Assembly: GCF_030272615.1 (NCBI RefSeq)
Contig: NC_081409.1
Span: forward strand, 876,873,594 to 876,937,593
Source of the DNA: Cryptomeria japonica
Taxonomy: Eukaryota; Streptophyta; Pinopsida; Cupressales; Cupressaceae
Length of the DNA: 64,000 nucleotides
Reading direction: 5' to 3'
Shown: one piece after another, positions 12,231-22,328 of the stretch
How positions within the stretch are numbered: position 1 is the stretch's first letter
Layout of the letters: each line of letters starts with the position of its first letter
Made by a program: the position numbers and the translations under genes
Notes under the pieces: generated by a model
The model's database searches: none
Told to the model about the DNA's origin: nothing
What the model saw: only the letters and a program-made list of their open reading frames with translations

Positions 12231-12242
12231 GCTCTAATACCA
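12231..12242 (-). other. Ret-3 primer-binding site
   Basis: Read on the minus strand it is TGGTATTAGAGC, one base different from the usual methionine-tRNA primer site. It is separated from the LTR by two bases. Confidence 0.85.
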
Positions 12243-12244
12243 AT

Positions 12245-13762
12245 TGTTAGTTCTGATACTTAATGTAAAGAGCTGATGCCAATAGCTAACAAGATGAGAG
12301 GGGGGGGTGAATCATACAAACTTAAACTTCCATAAAATCAACAGATTCAACCTCGGTAACTTATACTTCAACAACTTAACAAAAAACTGCTAAACTTGCA
12401 AACTTATGAAGACATAATCATAATAACACTCATAACACCAGATTTAATGTGGAAACCCAAATAGGGAAAAACCACTATGGGATTTCAGACCCACTAAGAA
12501 ATATACTCTTCTAGAGTATGCTCGGTTAAAAGAAAATCCTGTTAAAGATTACAAACACATTGCTAGATGTGACCTGGTTAAGGGATTTCCCTCAGATCTG
12601 TTAGGATCTCCATTTTGTTAGAAGTGACCTTGTTAAAGGATTTCAAACACTCACTTAGAATGTTACCTTGCTAGAGGGTTTACATATAAGACTGTTAAGT
12701 CCACTCGGTTAAGAGATTTTCTGTCACTTACAAAATAACAGTAATAAAAATCTATCTGCAACTTCACATCTAAAATTCTAAAGCAGATTCTTATTTGCTC
12801 AAAACAATCTAGTCATAGGACTTATCTTGTCCCTCTGCTAGGCTCTCTACTCTGTTATTCAAATAGGTCTTCAAGCTTCTGTGTTCGGTAATCACTATGT
12901 AGCATCCCTGTGCATACACTTGCCTGCATATATTGTTTATTAACAATTTCTTATTTATAAACAATTGCTAACCGCTAAATCTCCTTGATCACATTTCCCA
13001 TGATCAATCTTAGCCATTAGATATTCAAATTTGACCAGGTTCAATGTATCCTTTTGATCTGAAAATGTTTTACCTTACCTCAGGACTTGCATTCCCTTCT
13101 TGGAACTTGCATAAGGTTATTGCGGTTCAATCTGTGTTGTAGATCTTCTTGCTGATTTTCCTTTGCCATAGATCCTTAACAAACTTCATGCACGACATAC
13201 CAATTATTTATACATCTCCAGCTAATCATTGTCCTTCATTAAATAATGCTTTTATCCATCCCATGCACACTATCATAACTCGGTTGCAACTCGGTAAATA
13301 CTAAACTTTACTCGGTAGACATTTCACCTTCATTAACCGATATCGATAACCTTAGGGTTTACCGACTAGGTTCCTTGGGGTTTAGCGACTAGGTTCATTG
13401 CTCGGTTGCATAGTATAGTATTAACCTTACAATCAACAACATATGTAGGATATCAAAACAATCTAAATATCATGATCTCATCATTGTCTAACTCGGTAAT
13501 AGTTGCCCATTGAATAACTTATTCCTCCCTTTATTCATCACATTCTTTCTGTGTCTTTTACTAACATCTTAATTCTCTTCTAATCAATCTTCTTAAGATA
13601 TGGCAACATAATACTAAATTAGATTATCAATTTCTTGACATGAATGACAAAATAATGTTATAAAGATAGTTATCATCCTTCTTCAGTTATATCAATAATC
13701 TTCAACAACCTTCTCAATATCCTCATTAAATATCAACAATCTTTCTTACTGTAATGCCAACA
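12245..13762 (-). repeat. Ret-3 5' LTR
   Basis: This 1,518-bp repeat is the partner of 6032-7539. The G run here is 8 bases (12300-12307) instead of 12. It ends two bases from the primer site. The promoter of the element should lie in this LTR; I could not place a convincing TATA box. Confidence 0.95.
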
Positions 13763-13767
13763 ATCCC
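13763..13767. repeat. Ret-3 target-site duplication, right
   Basis: ATCCC directly after the CA end of the 5' LTR is identical to 6027-6031. Confidence 0.9.
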
Positions 13768-14880
13768 TACCTTTCCTCTCTTTCTTATTGGGCCATTGGA
13801 TCTCCCATTCTTAACATAATTTTTCTCCCCCTTGATATCTTGAACTTTTGATGATTAAATTTTATCAAGTCTTTTGAACTAAATTTCTAGATCATCCTTT
13901 ATGTGGATACCTCAATTGAACCTTCCTCAATCTCCCAAATCTTGACTATTTTTTTCTATATGTATTTAATTAGAGTTGGAGTTGTGGTCTTCCCTCTACT
14001 CAAATATCCTTTCCATGTCATCTTTGCATCTCCATGTTAGTGTAGGTTTTTTTATTTTCTTATATTGGGGGTATTTATTATTTCTACAAATTTTATTTAA
14101 GCTTGCTTAGGTTATTAAGAGTGGTTTATATAAGGACATATGATTAAATACTTCAGTTACATGTGTAACTCTCTCCTTCACATGGGTGGTTGAGTTACTC
14201 CCCATGATGAATTATTTGGCTACCTCTTACTTTTGCATAAATTCAAAAAATTTTGTGTAAAGTGGGTTTGAATTAGGAGTGAGCCATTTTTGTGTGGCAA
14301 ATTTAACAACTTTTTTAAAAATTGGATAACTTTTGCCTCGGGTGTCATATTTTTGTAAATGAGTACTAGATGGAAAGATGGAAATGAGCACTTTCCATCC
14401 ATATTATTTTTATTAAATAATAATATCATTTTCCATCAAATGAGTCAGTTGCACCATTTTCTTTTCAACAAGCTATATCATTCACCTCAAAACTTTATTT
14501 TTTAAAGAACGAATAGGCGTTGGAAAGGTATTTAAGAGTATTAGACAATTGTAAGGCTATTTTTTCATATTTTGCATGAAATTTATTTGTATAAAAAAAA
14601 ATATTTTGGCCATTGGAGGTCTAGAAAGCACTATAATCTGATAAAAGGCCTTGTAAATGCACTAATAATAAAGTTCCAACCTTGTAATATTTGGGAAGGG
14701 GGTGTGTTTTTTGAGACTAGTAGAAAGGGAGGGGGTGTCTCATGTGTCTTCCTTCTTGCAATTTTCCTCATTCTTCACAATCCTCTTTTTTTGCTATCAT
14801 GGATGCATATACAATTTCTATTTTAACATCATATAACTATTTTGAATGAAAATCTACAATGATAATATATATGAAAAGAC
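13768..14880 (+). other. Ret-2 leader, right part, no gene seen
   Basis: AT-rich sequence that continues the Ret-2 leader after the Ret-3 insertion. Only short ORFs occur (for example 14220-14429 minus and 14572-14826 plus), with no family features. A few purine or pyrimidine runs are present. I see nothing functional. Confidence 0.5.
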
Positions 14881-15437
14881 AAGGATATCATTGTATTACA
14901 ATGGGACTTGAAACTAAACCTTGAGATGATGCAAAAACAATAAAATGGTTTAGCAAATGTGATGAAGCCTTTGGTGCCCTATGTATGGCACTCTCCTCTA
15001 ACCTTCTTTTTCACATTAAATCAACCACTACACCAAATGAAGTGTGGACCACTTTGGATAAATTATTTGGTAACAAAGATGAGATAAGAGGTCATCAATT
15101 GGAGAATAAAATTATAGGGTTGAGTCCAACCAATTTTTACACTATACAAGACTTGTTCACAAAACTCAAATCGATAATATTATAATTGGAATAGTGTGGA
15201 AGTTCAAAAAATGATAAGTAACTAATCTTGAGCATTCTTAATAAGCTTGGTCATAACTATTCAATGTTTGTTTCTATATTATATGCTACAAAATGTGCCC
15301 TAGATTCGAAATTCAAAATGTCTTCCCTAAATGATTTTGCTATGGAACTCACTAGGGAGCAGGATAAATTGGTTCAAATGGGTATAATTAGTATCAAATT
15401 CAAGGTTCTTGCAGAAATAGTCAAACAACTAATGTAG
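14881..15437 (+). pseudogene. gag: Ret-2 gag, UBN2-type capsid region
   Basis: One frame runs from about 14881 to 15437 with stops near 14923, 15183 and 15225. It has UBN2 features: VWTTLDKLFGNKDE near 15048, LENKIIGL, DLFTKLKSI, and LNKLGHNYSMFVS near 15234. The end block ELTREQDKL is typical of this gag class. The role would be particle formation. It is degenerate by stops rather than frameshifts. Confidence 0.85.
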
Positions 15438-15556
15438 ATCTAGGATTTGAACACAATGTGTTGGAATTTGAAGATTTGGATTCTATGGAACAACATGAAT
15501 GAGATGTTGACGCAATTATAGATCTTGAAGGAGAATTAAGAGTTTCTCAATATAAT

Positions 15557-15826
15557 ATGGATGATTATCAAAAAAAGTTTGAAAAGGTAGAAGAACATGT
15601 CATCCATCTAAAAAGGAAAATTGATGAAGGAAGTAAGACCATTGATGATCGTGAAACAAAGCTGCATATAAAATTCAAAGAATGTACCAAGCTCAAAGAA
15701 GTGGTCATGTTGAGGAAAGAGTTGAAAGAAGAAAAAGAGCAAGTTGATAAGAGATTGAAGCTTAAGGGTGATAGTGAACTACTTGATGTTATGCTAAGTC
15801 CTTATAGCACTCTAAAGAGAAATTGA
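15557..15826 (+). pseudogene. gag: Ret-2 gag coiled-coil segment
   Basis: An 89-codon frame, very rich in K and E with heptad-like spacing (for example KKFEKVEEHVIHLKRKIDEG and LRKELKEEKEQ). Such coiled-coil segments follow the UBN2 region in long Copia gag proteins. It lies in a different frame from 14881-15437, so an indel separates them. Confidence 0.7.
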
Positions 15827-16009
15827 AACTTGGAATTGACAAATGAGAATGTTCTAAAACACCCTATAAATATGACAAAAGAAAGGAAAAGGTCAAGGAT
15901 GAATCTAAGAAGATAAATGAAGATCATAAGGGTTTCACTTAGGTTACAAACAAGAAAAAATTCATGAAGCCTCCTCTTGCTCAAACTAGGTTCTCTCCAT
16001 ATTTCAATG

Positions 16010-16250
16010 GTAACTATTTTACACGCAATAAATTTGGAGATAAAGCTAGTGAATTTAGAAGTCTAATTAGATCCCAATATTTTAATGGATAATGTATGCT
16101 TGCAATAAACTTGGACATAAGACAAATGAATGCAAAAGTAGAATGATATATGGATATGTGAATACAAACTATCCAGTATAAATATATAATCTTTCAATGG
16201 GTATTGTTATGCTTGCAACAAATATGGTGACACAACCATGTTCTGGAGGG
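16010..16250 (+). pseudogene. gag: Ret-2 gag zinc-knuckle repeats (decayed)
   Basis: Two or three repeats of an 'F-N-G-Y-C-Y-A-C-N-K-x-G-H' type knuckle can be read with frameshifts near 16088-16135 and 16195-16235. Only the middle one retains the C...H...C core (CNKLGHKTNEC). Repeated knuckles of this kind also occur in the gag of Ret-5. Confidence 0.65.
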
Positions 16251-16859
16251 TCCTCAATGAGAACAAACCAAATCATGCAGCAAGAGTAACACAACAAAAT
16301 CAACAAAAACACATAGAGAAAGTGCAAAATTAGAAATCTGCAACATCATATATTCCTCATAAATCATCCGATAATATTTTAGGAATCAAAACATTCTTAC
16401 AGGACCAGTTACATAATATTTTCCATATCTCAATCATTCAGATCTCCAAAATGATATTCTAATTACAAATTATGAATCATATCATCATGCTGCTTCTAAA
16501 TGATTTACTATAACATCATATATAGCATCTGAAACACATTTGGGTCAGCCACAAAAGATTACATTCTCCAAGATAGGAAGAATGTCCGCTAAGAACGCAA
16601 ATGAAGTGTGGACCACTAAGGTTGGCCAAGGACTGAAGAATATTGCGCAAGGTGCCAAATAGATCCACAATCCAAGAAATCACTCCACACAAGAATAAAT
16701 CTCCAACTAGACGTTAAGCTCAAGGATTGCTCCAAGATCCAAGAGACAACCTATCCAAAAGCAATAACTTGCTAGAAAAGTATCCAAATGAACTAAAAAT
16801 ATGGAATAAGGAATAAGAACCATCCTAGAATCCAAAAATATTATCTGCAACAAAAAAAG
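16251..16859. other. Unassigned retroelement debris
   Basis: No intact ORF or domain. A few peptide-like stretches are readable (for example around 16585-16630, an NEVWTT-like word similar to gag), but stops prevent a call. The last five bases (16855-16859) form the left target-site duplication of the solo LTR. Confidence 0.4.
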
Positions 16860-18353
16860 TGTAAAGTTCTGATGCCAATAGCTAGTAAGATGAGAGTGCG
16901 GGGGGGGGGGGGGGTGAATCATACAAACTTAATCTTCAATATTTTCAACAGATTCAAGCTCGGTAACTTAAACTTCAGCAATATAACCAAAAACTGCTAA
17001 ACATGCTATCTCATAAACACATAATCATCATAACACATATAACACCAGATTTAACATGGAAACCCAAATAGGGAAAAACCACTGTGGGATTTCAGACCCA
17101 CTAAGAAATATAAATATACTCTTCTAGAGTATGCTCGGTTAAAATAAAATCCTTTTAAAGATTACAAACACATTGCTAGATGTGACCTGGTTAAGGGATT
17201 TCCCTCATATTTGTTAGGATCTTCACTTTGTTAGAAGTGACCTTGTTAAAGGATTTCAAACACTCACTTAGAATGTTACCTTGCTAGAGGGTTTACATAA
17301 AGACTGTTAAGTCCACTCGGTTAACAGATTTTCTGTCACTTACAAAATAACAGTAATAAAAATCTATCTGCAACTTCACATCTAAAATGCTAAAGCAGAT
17401 TCTTATTTTCTCAAAACAATCTAGTCATAGGACTTATCTTGTCCCTCTACTGGGCTCCTTACTCTGTTATTCAAAACAGGTCTTCAAGCTTCTGTGCTCG
17501 GTAATCACTATGTAGCATCCCCGTGCTTACACTTGCCCACATACATTGTTCATCAACAATTCCTTATTTATAAACAATTCTAACCACTTAATCTCCTTGA
17601 TCACATTTCTCATGATCAATCTTAGCCATTAGATCTTTACTTGACTAGGTTCAATGTATCCTTCAATCTGAAAAATGTTTTACCTTGCCTAGGGACTTGC
17701 ATTCCTTTCTTGGAACTTGCACAAGGTTATTGCGGTTCAATCTGAGCTGTAGATCTTCCTCCCGATCTTTCATTGCCATAGATCCTTAACAATCTTCATG
17801 CACAACATACCAATCATTTAATCAACTCCAGCTCATCATTGTCCTTCATTAAATAATGCTTGTATTCATCCAATACGATCTGTCATAACTCGGTTGCAAC
17901 TTGGTAAATACTAAACTTTACTCGGTAGACATTCCGCCTTCATTAACCGATATCGATAACCTTAGGGTTTACCGACTAGGTTCTTTGCTTGGTGACATAG
18001 TATAGTATTAACCTTACAATCAACAACATTTGTAGGATATAAAAACAATCTAAACATCATGATCTCATCATTGTCTAGCTTGGTAGTAGTTACCCATTGA
18101 ATAACTTATTTCTACCCTTATTCATCACATTCTTTCTGTGTCACTTACCGACATCTTAATACTCATCAAAACATACTTCTTAAGATATGGCAACATCATA
18201 TTGAATCAGAAAATCAATTTCTTGACATCAATGACAAAATAATGTTCTAAAGATAGTTATCATCCTTCTTCAATTATATCAATAATCTCCAACAGCCTTC
18301 TCAATATCCTTAATGAAATGCTAACAATCTTTCTTTCTACTGAAATGCCAACA
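16860..18353 (-). mobile_element. Solo LTR of the Ret-3 family
   Basis: About 1,494 bp that match the Ret-3 LTRs over nearly their full length and end TG/CA. It is flanked by the 5-bp duplication AAAAG on both sides (16855-16859, 18354-18358). There is no internal region, so it most likely arose by recombination between the LTRs of a complete insertion. Compared with Ret-3, about 17 bases just inside the left end are missing. The G run here is 15 bases (16900-16914). Confidence 0.9.
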
Positions 18354-18439
18354 AAAAGAACAACTACGGGAGAATTTTGGAAGTAGCCCAAAGACTGCAA
18401 CATAGAACAAAAACAATTTAAAAGAAAAATATATTTTTG

Positions 18440-18760
18440 GTTGATGAAAGATTGCTCATCGATCGAGGATGCTCCTGCATCATATGGGCACAAGGCTATT
18501 GATTATAGATCTAATTTTAGAAGGAATGGAAGTGGTCTGCAACAAGGTCCTACTTGTTATAATTGTTTAAAATCATGACACATTACTAAATTTTGCAAAT
18601 GAAAAAATAAGAAGATCGATGCTTTGGAAAAGAAGATGGACATTAATGATATAAAGGAGAAGATGAAAAAGACATAAGTAAATAAATTTGATGATTATGT
18701 AGATGGAAAGACAGTGGATGGATATGTACCTACTGGTGGTATAGATGCTTCCTCTAGAAA
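18440..18760 (+). pseudogene. gag: Copia gag C-terminal scrap with zinc knuckle
   Basis: A broken frame reads through an arginine/asparagine-rich stretch into a knuckle at 18556-18597 (CYNC...HITKFC; one stop inside), then a K/E-rich tail (KKIDALEKKMDIND). The pattern is a retrotransposon gag C-terminus. The rest of the element is not recognisable, and the solo LTR lies immediately upstream. Confidence 0.6.
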
Positions 18761-19376
18761 GTAGATAATATGCATTATCTAAGGGGGAAAACTTATTGAA
18801 GATCTTAAGGACCCCCTTATTGTGTGGATGTTGGATTGGTTTTAGCATGACATATGTTAGGAAGGTATTTCTAGAATACTTTAGATGTTTGAAGTGATTC
18901 ATGGAGGTATAACAGAGTATCATCTTTTTTAGTATAATGATCAAATGCATTTAAGGAAAAACCCTAAGTTGGTGGAGCTAACGGATATATTATTATTTTG
19001 AAATCATTTTGATCACTCGTGATCTTGCAAATTCAAGTGCTATTGTATGAAAAAAAGATTTATAGTGCTAAACCTAGCTAAAAAGTGTTTCGAGGTATTA
19101 AGAAAAGTTTATGTTTTTGGTTCAAATTAATTGATCAAGATGGTTATACTAATTGTTGTTGACATGTACAAAACAGATTACTGGTGCTAATCCTAGCAAC
19201 AGAGTGTTTCAAGGTATTCTGAAAAGTTTGTGTTTTTAGTTCAAATTGTTTGATTGAGATGGCCACACTGATTATTATTGACATGTCTTGGAAGCCATCC
19301 ATATAATTCAAACCCTATCCTTTTGTGGTGATAGAGAGATATAAGGAAGGATCTTTGCCAAAGGTGTTGTAGGATA
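18761..19376. other. Unassigned sequence with an imperfect tandem duplication
   Basis: No gene seen. About 19059-19170 is repeated at about 19178-19289 with roughly 120-bp spacing; both copies share 'gtgctaa.cctag', 'agtgttt' and 'ggttcaaatt'-like words. The five bases before 19377 (GGATA) would be the target-site duplication of Ret-4, but the matching side is outside the window. Confidence 0.5.
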
Positions 19377-19489
19377 TGTTATGCCTTGCATATCCACCCC
19401 ATCATTTTCTTTGAACTGAAAATGCCGGTTCCCCTTTTTGGTTGCTTATTTTTATTTCTTTTTGCTTTTCCTTTGTGCTTTTGTTTTGA

Positions 19490-20730
19490 GCACCTCGGAA
19501 CCACGGAGTCCCAAGATGCTCTTTTGTTTTGGTTTTGGTCTATTTCAGAACCTCGAAATCCTGAAGTTTTGAAATGTTTTATTTGTCCCTTTGTTATTTT
19601 GTTCTTTCTGTCAAGACCCCAAAACTCCGAAACCCCAGAATCCTAGAGTTCTGAAGTCTTGCGATTTTTGTCTTGTTGAAGCCTCAGAATCCTAGAATTT
19701 CAGAATATCGAGTTGTTCATGTTTTGTTGTGTTTAGTTTTAAAAATTTTGATCCTCAAAATCCTGAGCTTGTTTTGTGTTTCACCTAGAAACTTCGGAAC
19801 CTCAGAGTCCTGAAGTGTGTTTTTTATTTTTTGTTTAGAGCCTCGGAACCCTGGAACCCTAGAGTTCCGAGCTTCTCTTTGTTTTGTCTCGGGACCTCGG
19901 AATCCTAGAATCTTGAGGTCATGTTTAGTGAGGTTGTATGGTTGCAAAGGGGGGTAGTATAAATAGTGCAAAATGAATGATTTTCATCCATTTGTGCACT
20001 CTACTATGAGATTCAAGCTTTCCTCCTACGCGTTTTGCCCCCTTGCTCATCCATTTTATTTCACCTCGCCACCTTTCTAGGTTGGTTTTCATTGTTTTAT
20101 TTCTTGCTTCTTTCTCATTTTTCATTATTTTTAGCTAGGGTTAGATTATATTTGCATTCTTTCAATAAATTCTAGCCTCCTTTGGTTTTTTGCCTTGTGA
20201 AACCCTTTTTTCCACACTTTGAAACCTCAGAGCCCTAAAATCCTGAGGCACATCAATTTTTCCTATCTTACCTACCTTGGAACTTCGGCACTCTAAAGTT
20301 CTAAAGTGACTGTCTAAGAATTTTTACCCATCTTGGGATTTCGAAATTCTGGAATCCCAAACCCTTGAGCTTAATTTAAGGTTTGGTCTTTCCCACCCTG
20401 GAACTTTAGAACTCCAGAGTTTTGAAGATCCTTCCTTGATAAATTTATCTTGTTTCGGGATTCCAGAACCTTGAAATCTCAGAGTTTGTGTTTTGGGTAG
20501 TCTTACCCACCTCAGAACCCTAGAATTTTGAAGTTGATCCTTATAATATTTTTATGCACCTTAAAACTTAGGAACTCCAAAGTTCTAAAATCAGTCTTTT
20601 GAAGTCTATTGCTAAACTCGGAACCTCGGAGTTCCGGAGTTAGTTGTTTCTTGAATTTTCTTGACTTGGAATCCCATAATCTCTAAATTAGCTACTTCAA
20701 AGAGAATTTATACTACGAAACCCTGAAGTT
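19490..20730 (+). repeat. Array of short CGG-type palindromic modules, 5' LTR
   Basis: Many imperfect copies of a unit like CTCGGAACC...GAGTTCCGAG occur every 40-70 bp, both upstream (19490-19920) and downstream (20215-20730) of the TATA box. Each unit can pair with itself. The modules are more mutated here than in the 3' LTR, with many CG to TG or CA changes. Confidence 0.75.
19958..19966 (+). promoter_or_regulatory. TATA box of Ret-4 5' LTR
   Basis: TATAAATAG lies about 580 bp into the LTR and about 840 bp before the ORF start. The same box is at the equivalent place in the 3' LTR. Transcription should start about 30 bp downstream. Confidence 0.7.
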
Positions 20731-20775
20731 TCAGAGTATGTGATGATTTTATTAATATAATAGCTAATTATGGAT

Positions 20776-20787
20776 CTCTTCTTGCAG
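20776..20787 (+). promoter_or_regulatory. Splice-acceptor-like site upstream of the LTR ORF (5' LTR)
   Basis: A pyrimidine-rich run ends in TTCTTGCAG/G, a good plant 3' splice site, with the ATG 15 bases downstream. The equivalent site in the 3' LTR (AG at 54512-54513) keeps both the CAG and the 15-base spacing although the surrounding bases differ. The donor site is not identified. Confidence 0.55.
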
Positions 20788-20815
20788 GATAAAGTAGATT
20801 GATGGACCCATTCCC

Positions 20816-22301
20816 TGTTAGGCCCAATATGGAAAGCTAATGTACTGAGAGGGGAGGGGTGAATTAGTACTTCAAAACTGTTCTTCAAAAATAAATTTAC
20901 TATTATGCATAAACCAAATAGTGCAGTAACATAATATAAATCTAAAACAAATAGATAACAATCATACATGATTCACTCCATAACACATATATTTTGGTTA
21001 CATAGAAACTCTTGGTTAGAGAGAAAAACTGTGGTGGGGATGGCACCCACAACTTCACTACTGCAATAATAAAGAGTGCTCGGTTAGAGCTACATGTTTC
21101 GCTATTTCTGATAGCTTACCCTGTTAGGAGTATCAAGATCTATTAGATCTACCTTGCTAAAGGATTTTACAACACTTCATCTAAGTGCTACACCTGGTTA
21201 GAGGCTTTACAATTTATAGACTTGATTAGAGTCTTTTACCCTGTTAAAGGTTTCTCTTACAACTTCAAAATATTACAATAAAATCATTACAAATATCTGC
21301 AACTTTACATCTGGAATGTTATAGCAGATTCTATATGCTCAGAATAAGATTACCTTGCTTATAGCATACCTTGATAACCCGTATAGTAACTCGGTAAACC
21401 CTTCTATTTACTCTGTTCTTTGACTGTTCTCTAAAATCCTTCTCAGTGACCTCTATGTCTCTGTAACAGTCATAACACTTAGTGCTTTCACATGTCTTGC
21501 TTCATATATCTCTATATCTTTTATTCTGCCATGCTACATGTATATCTCTGCTCTAAATCCATGTTGTATAAATAGATCTCTTATGTCAGTGATCCATTCA
21601 TTGCTTTGCTCTTACAAATATGTTTTTTTCTAATGAATAATCATGCAAAATATATCATTGGTTAGATAACCTCAAAATTATACACAATCTTTAAGTGCAA
21701 TTTCCAATGTGATAATGGTTCTATGTGCCTCGATCGTGTAACATGTTTTCATATATATGTCTAGGTTCAATGAGTCTGGTAACACATTTCACGCAGTGTA
21801 TATCAACTCAGTGTGTCATATTTGCTGCTCAGTAGACATGGAATGATACTTGGTAGATAGCTCGGTGTATACTACGCTCTATGACTACTTTCTTCTATAA
21901 CCAACTTGACTGTTCATACCGACTGACTATTTTGGTAGTAGTAACCGACTAGAGTATATAGAATAACTTTGAACATAAAACTAATGGAAACTTGATAAGT
22001 AGTAACAATCTCCCCTTTTGACATTAGTTGAGATGTTTGACAAAAACTACTTTCAAAGCTATAACTCAATAATTTATATACTTGCAAAATTGATTATACC
22101 GACAGTATATACAATAGTCAATAAAATAATATATCCAAATATACTCCCCTTATCGATATAATGTACAAAACTCTAATTTTGCATGCTGCTCTGTTCACTG
22201 CTCGGTTCACTGCACTTGGATACTCTGCTCACTCTGCTCGGTATACTCCCCCTATATACTATACTCCTTTTGTTTGATACTATACTTTGAATACTATATC
22301 A
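20816..22301 (-). repeat. Ret-5 3' LTR
   Basis: 1,486 bp, TGTTAGGCCC...TATATCA on the plus strand, matching 27659-29121 along its length. It contains GAGAGGGGAGGGGTGAAT near its left end, like the G-run motif of Ret-3. Confidence 0.95.
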
Positions 22302-22314
22302 GTCCCCCTTTTTG
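22302..22314 (-). other. Ret-5 polypurine tract
   Basis: Reads CAAAAAGGGGGAC on the minus strand directly before the 3' LTR. The same tract stands at 29122-29134 before the shared LTR. Confidence 0.85.
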
Positions 22315-22328
22315 ACAAACATCAAAAT

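Larger units (their letters stand above)
6032..13762 (-). mobile_element. Ret-3: full-length Copia LTR retrotransposon
   Basis: A complete 7.7-kb element on the minus strand: 5' LTR 12245-13762, primer site, gag-protease-integrase frame, RT, RNase H, polypurine tract and 3' LTR 6032-7539. Both outer ends are TG/CA, and the element is flanked by the exact 5-bp duplication ATCCC (6027-6031 and 13763-13767). The LTRs differ by scattered substitutions and small indels, so the insertion is not recent. It interrupts the leader of Ret-2. Confidence 0.95.
19377..20815 (+). repeat. Ret-4 5' LTR, first part (promoter, leader, splice site, ATG)
   Basis: Matches 53361-54541 in order and landmarks: TGTTATGCCTTGCATAT start, an array of short CGG-type palindromes, a TATA box, a second palindrome array, a splice-acceptor-like tract and an ATG. 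It is 258 bp longer than the 3' copy up to the ATG, mainly in the palindrome arrays. Ret-5 is inserted 14 bases into the ORF. Confidence 0.85.
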
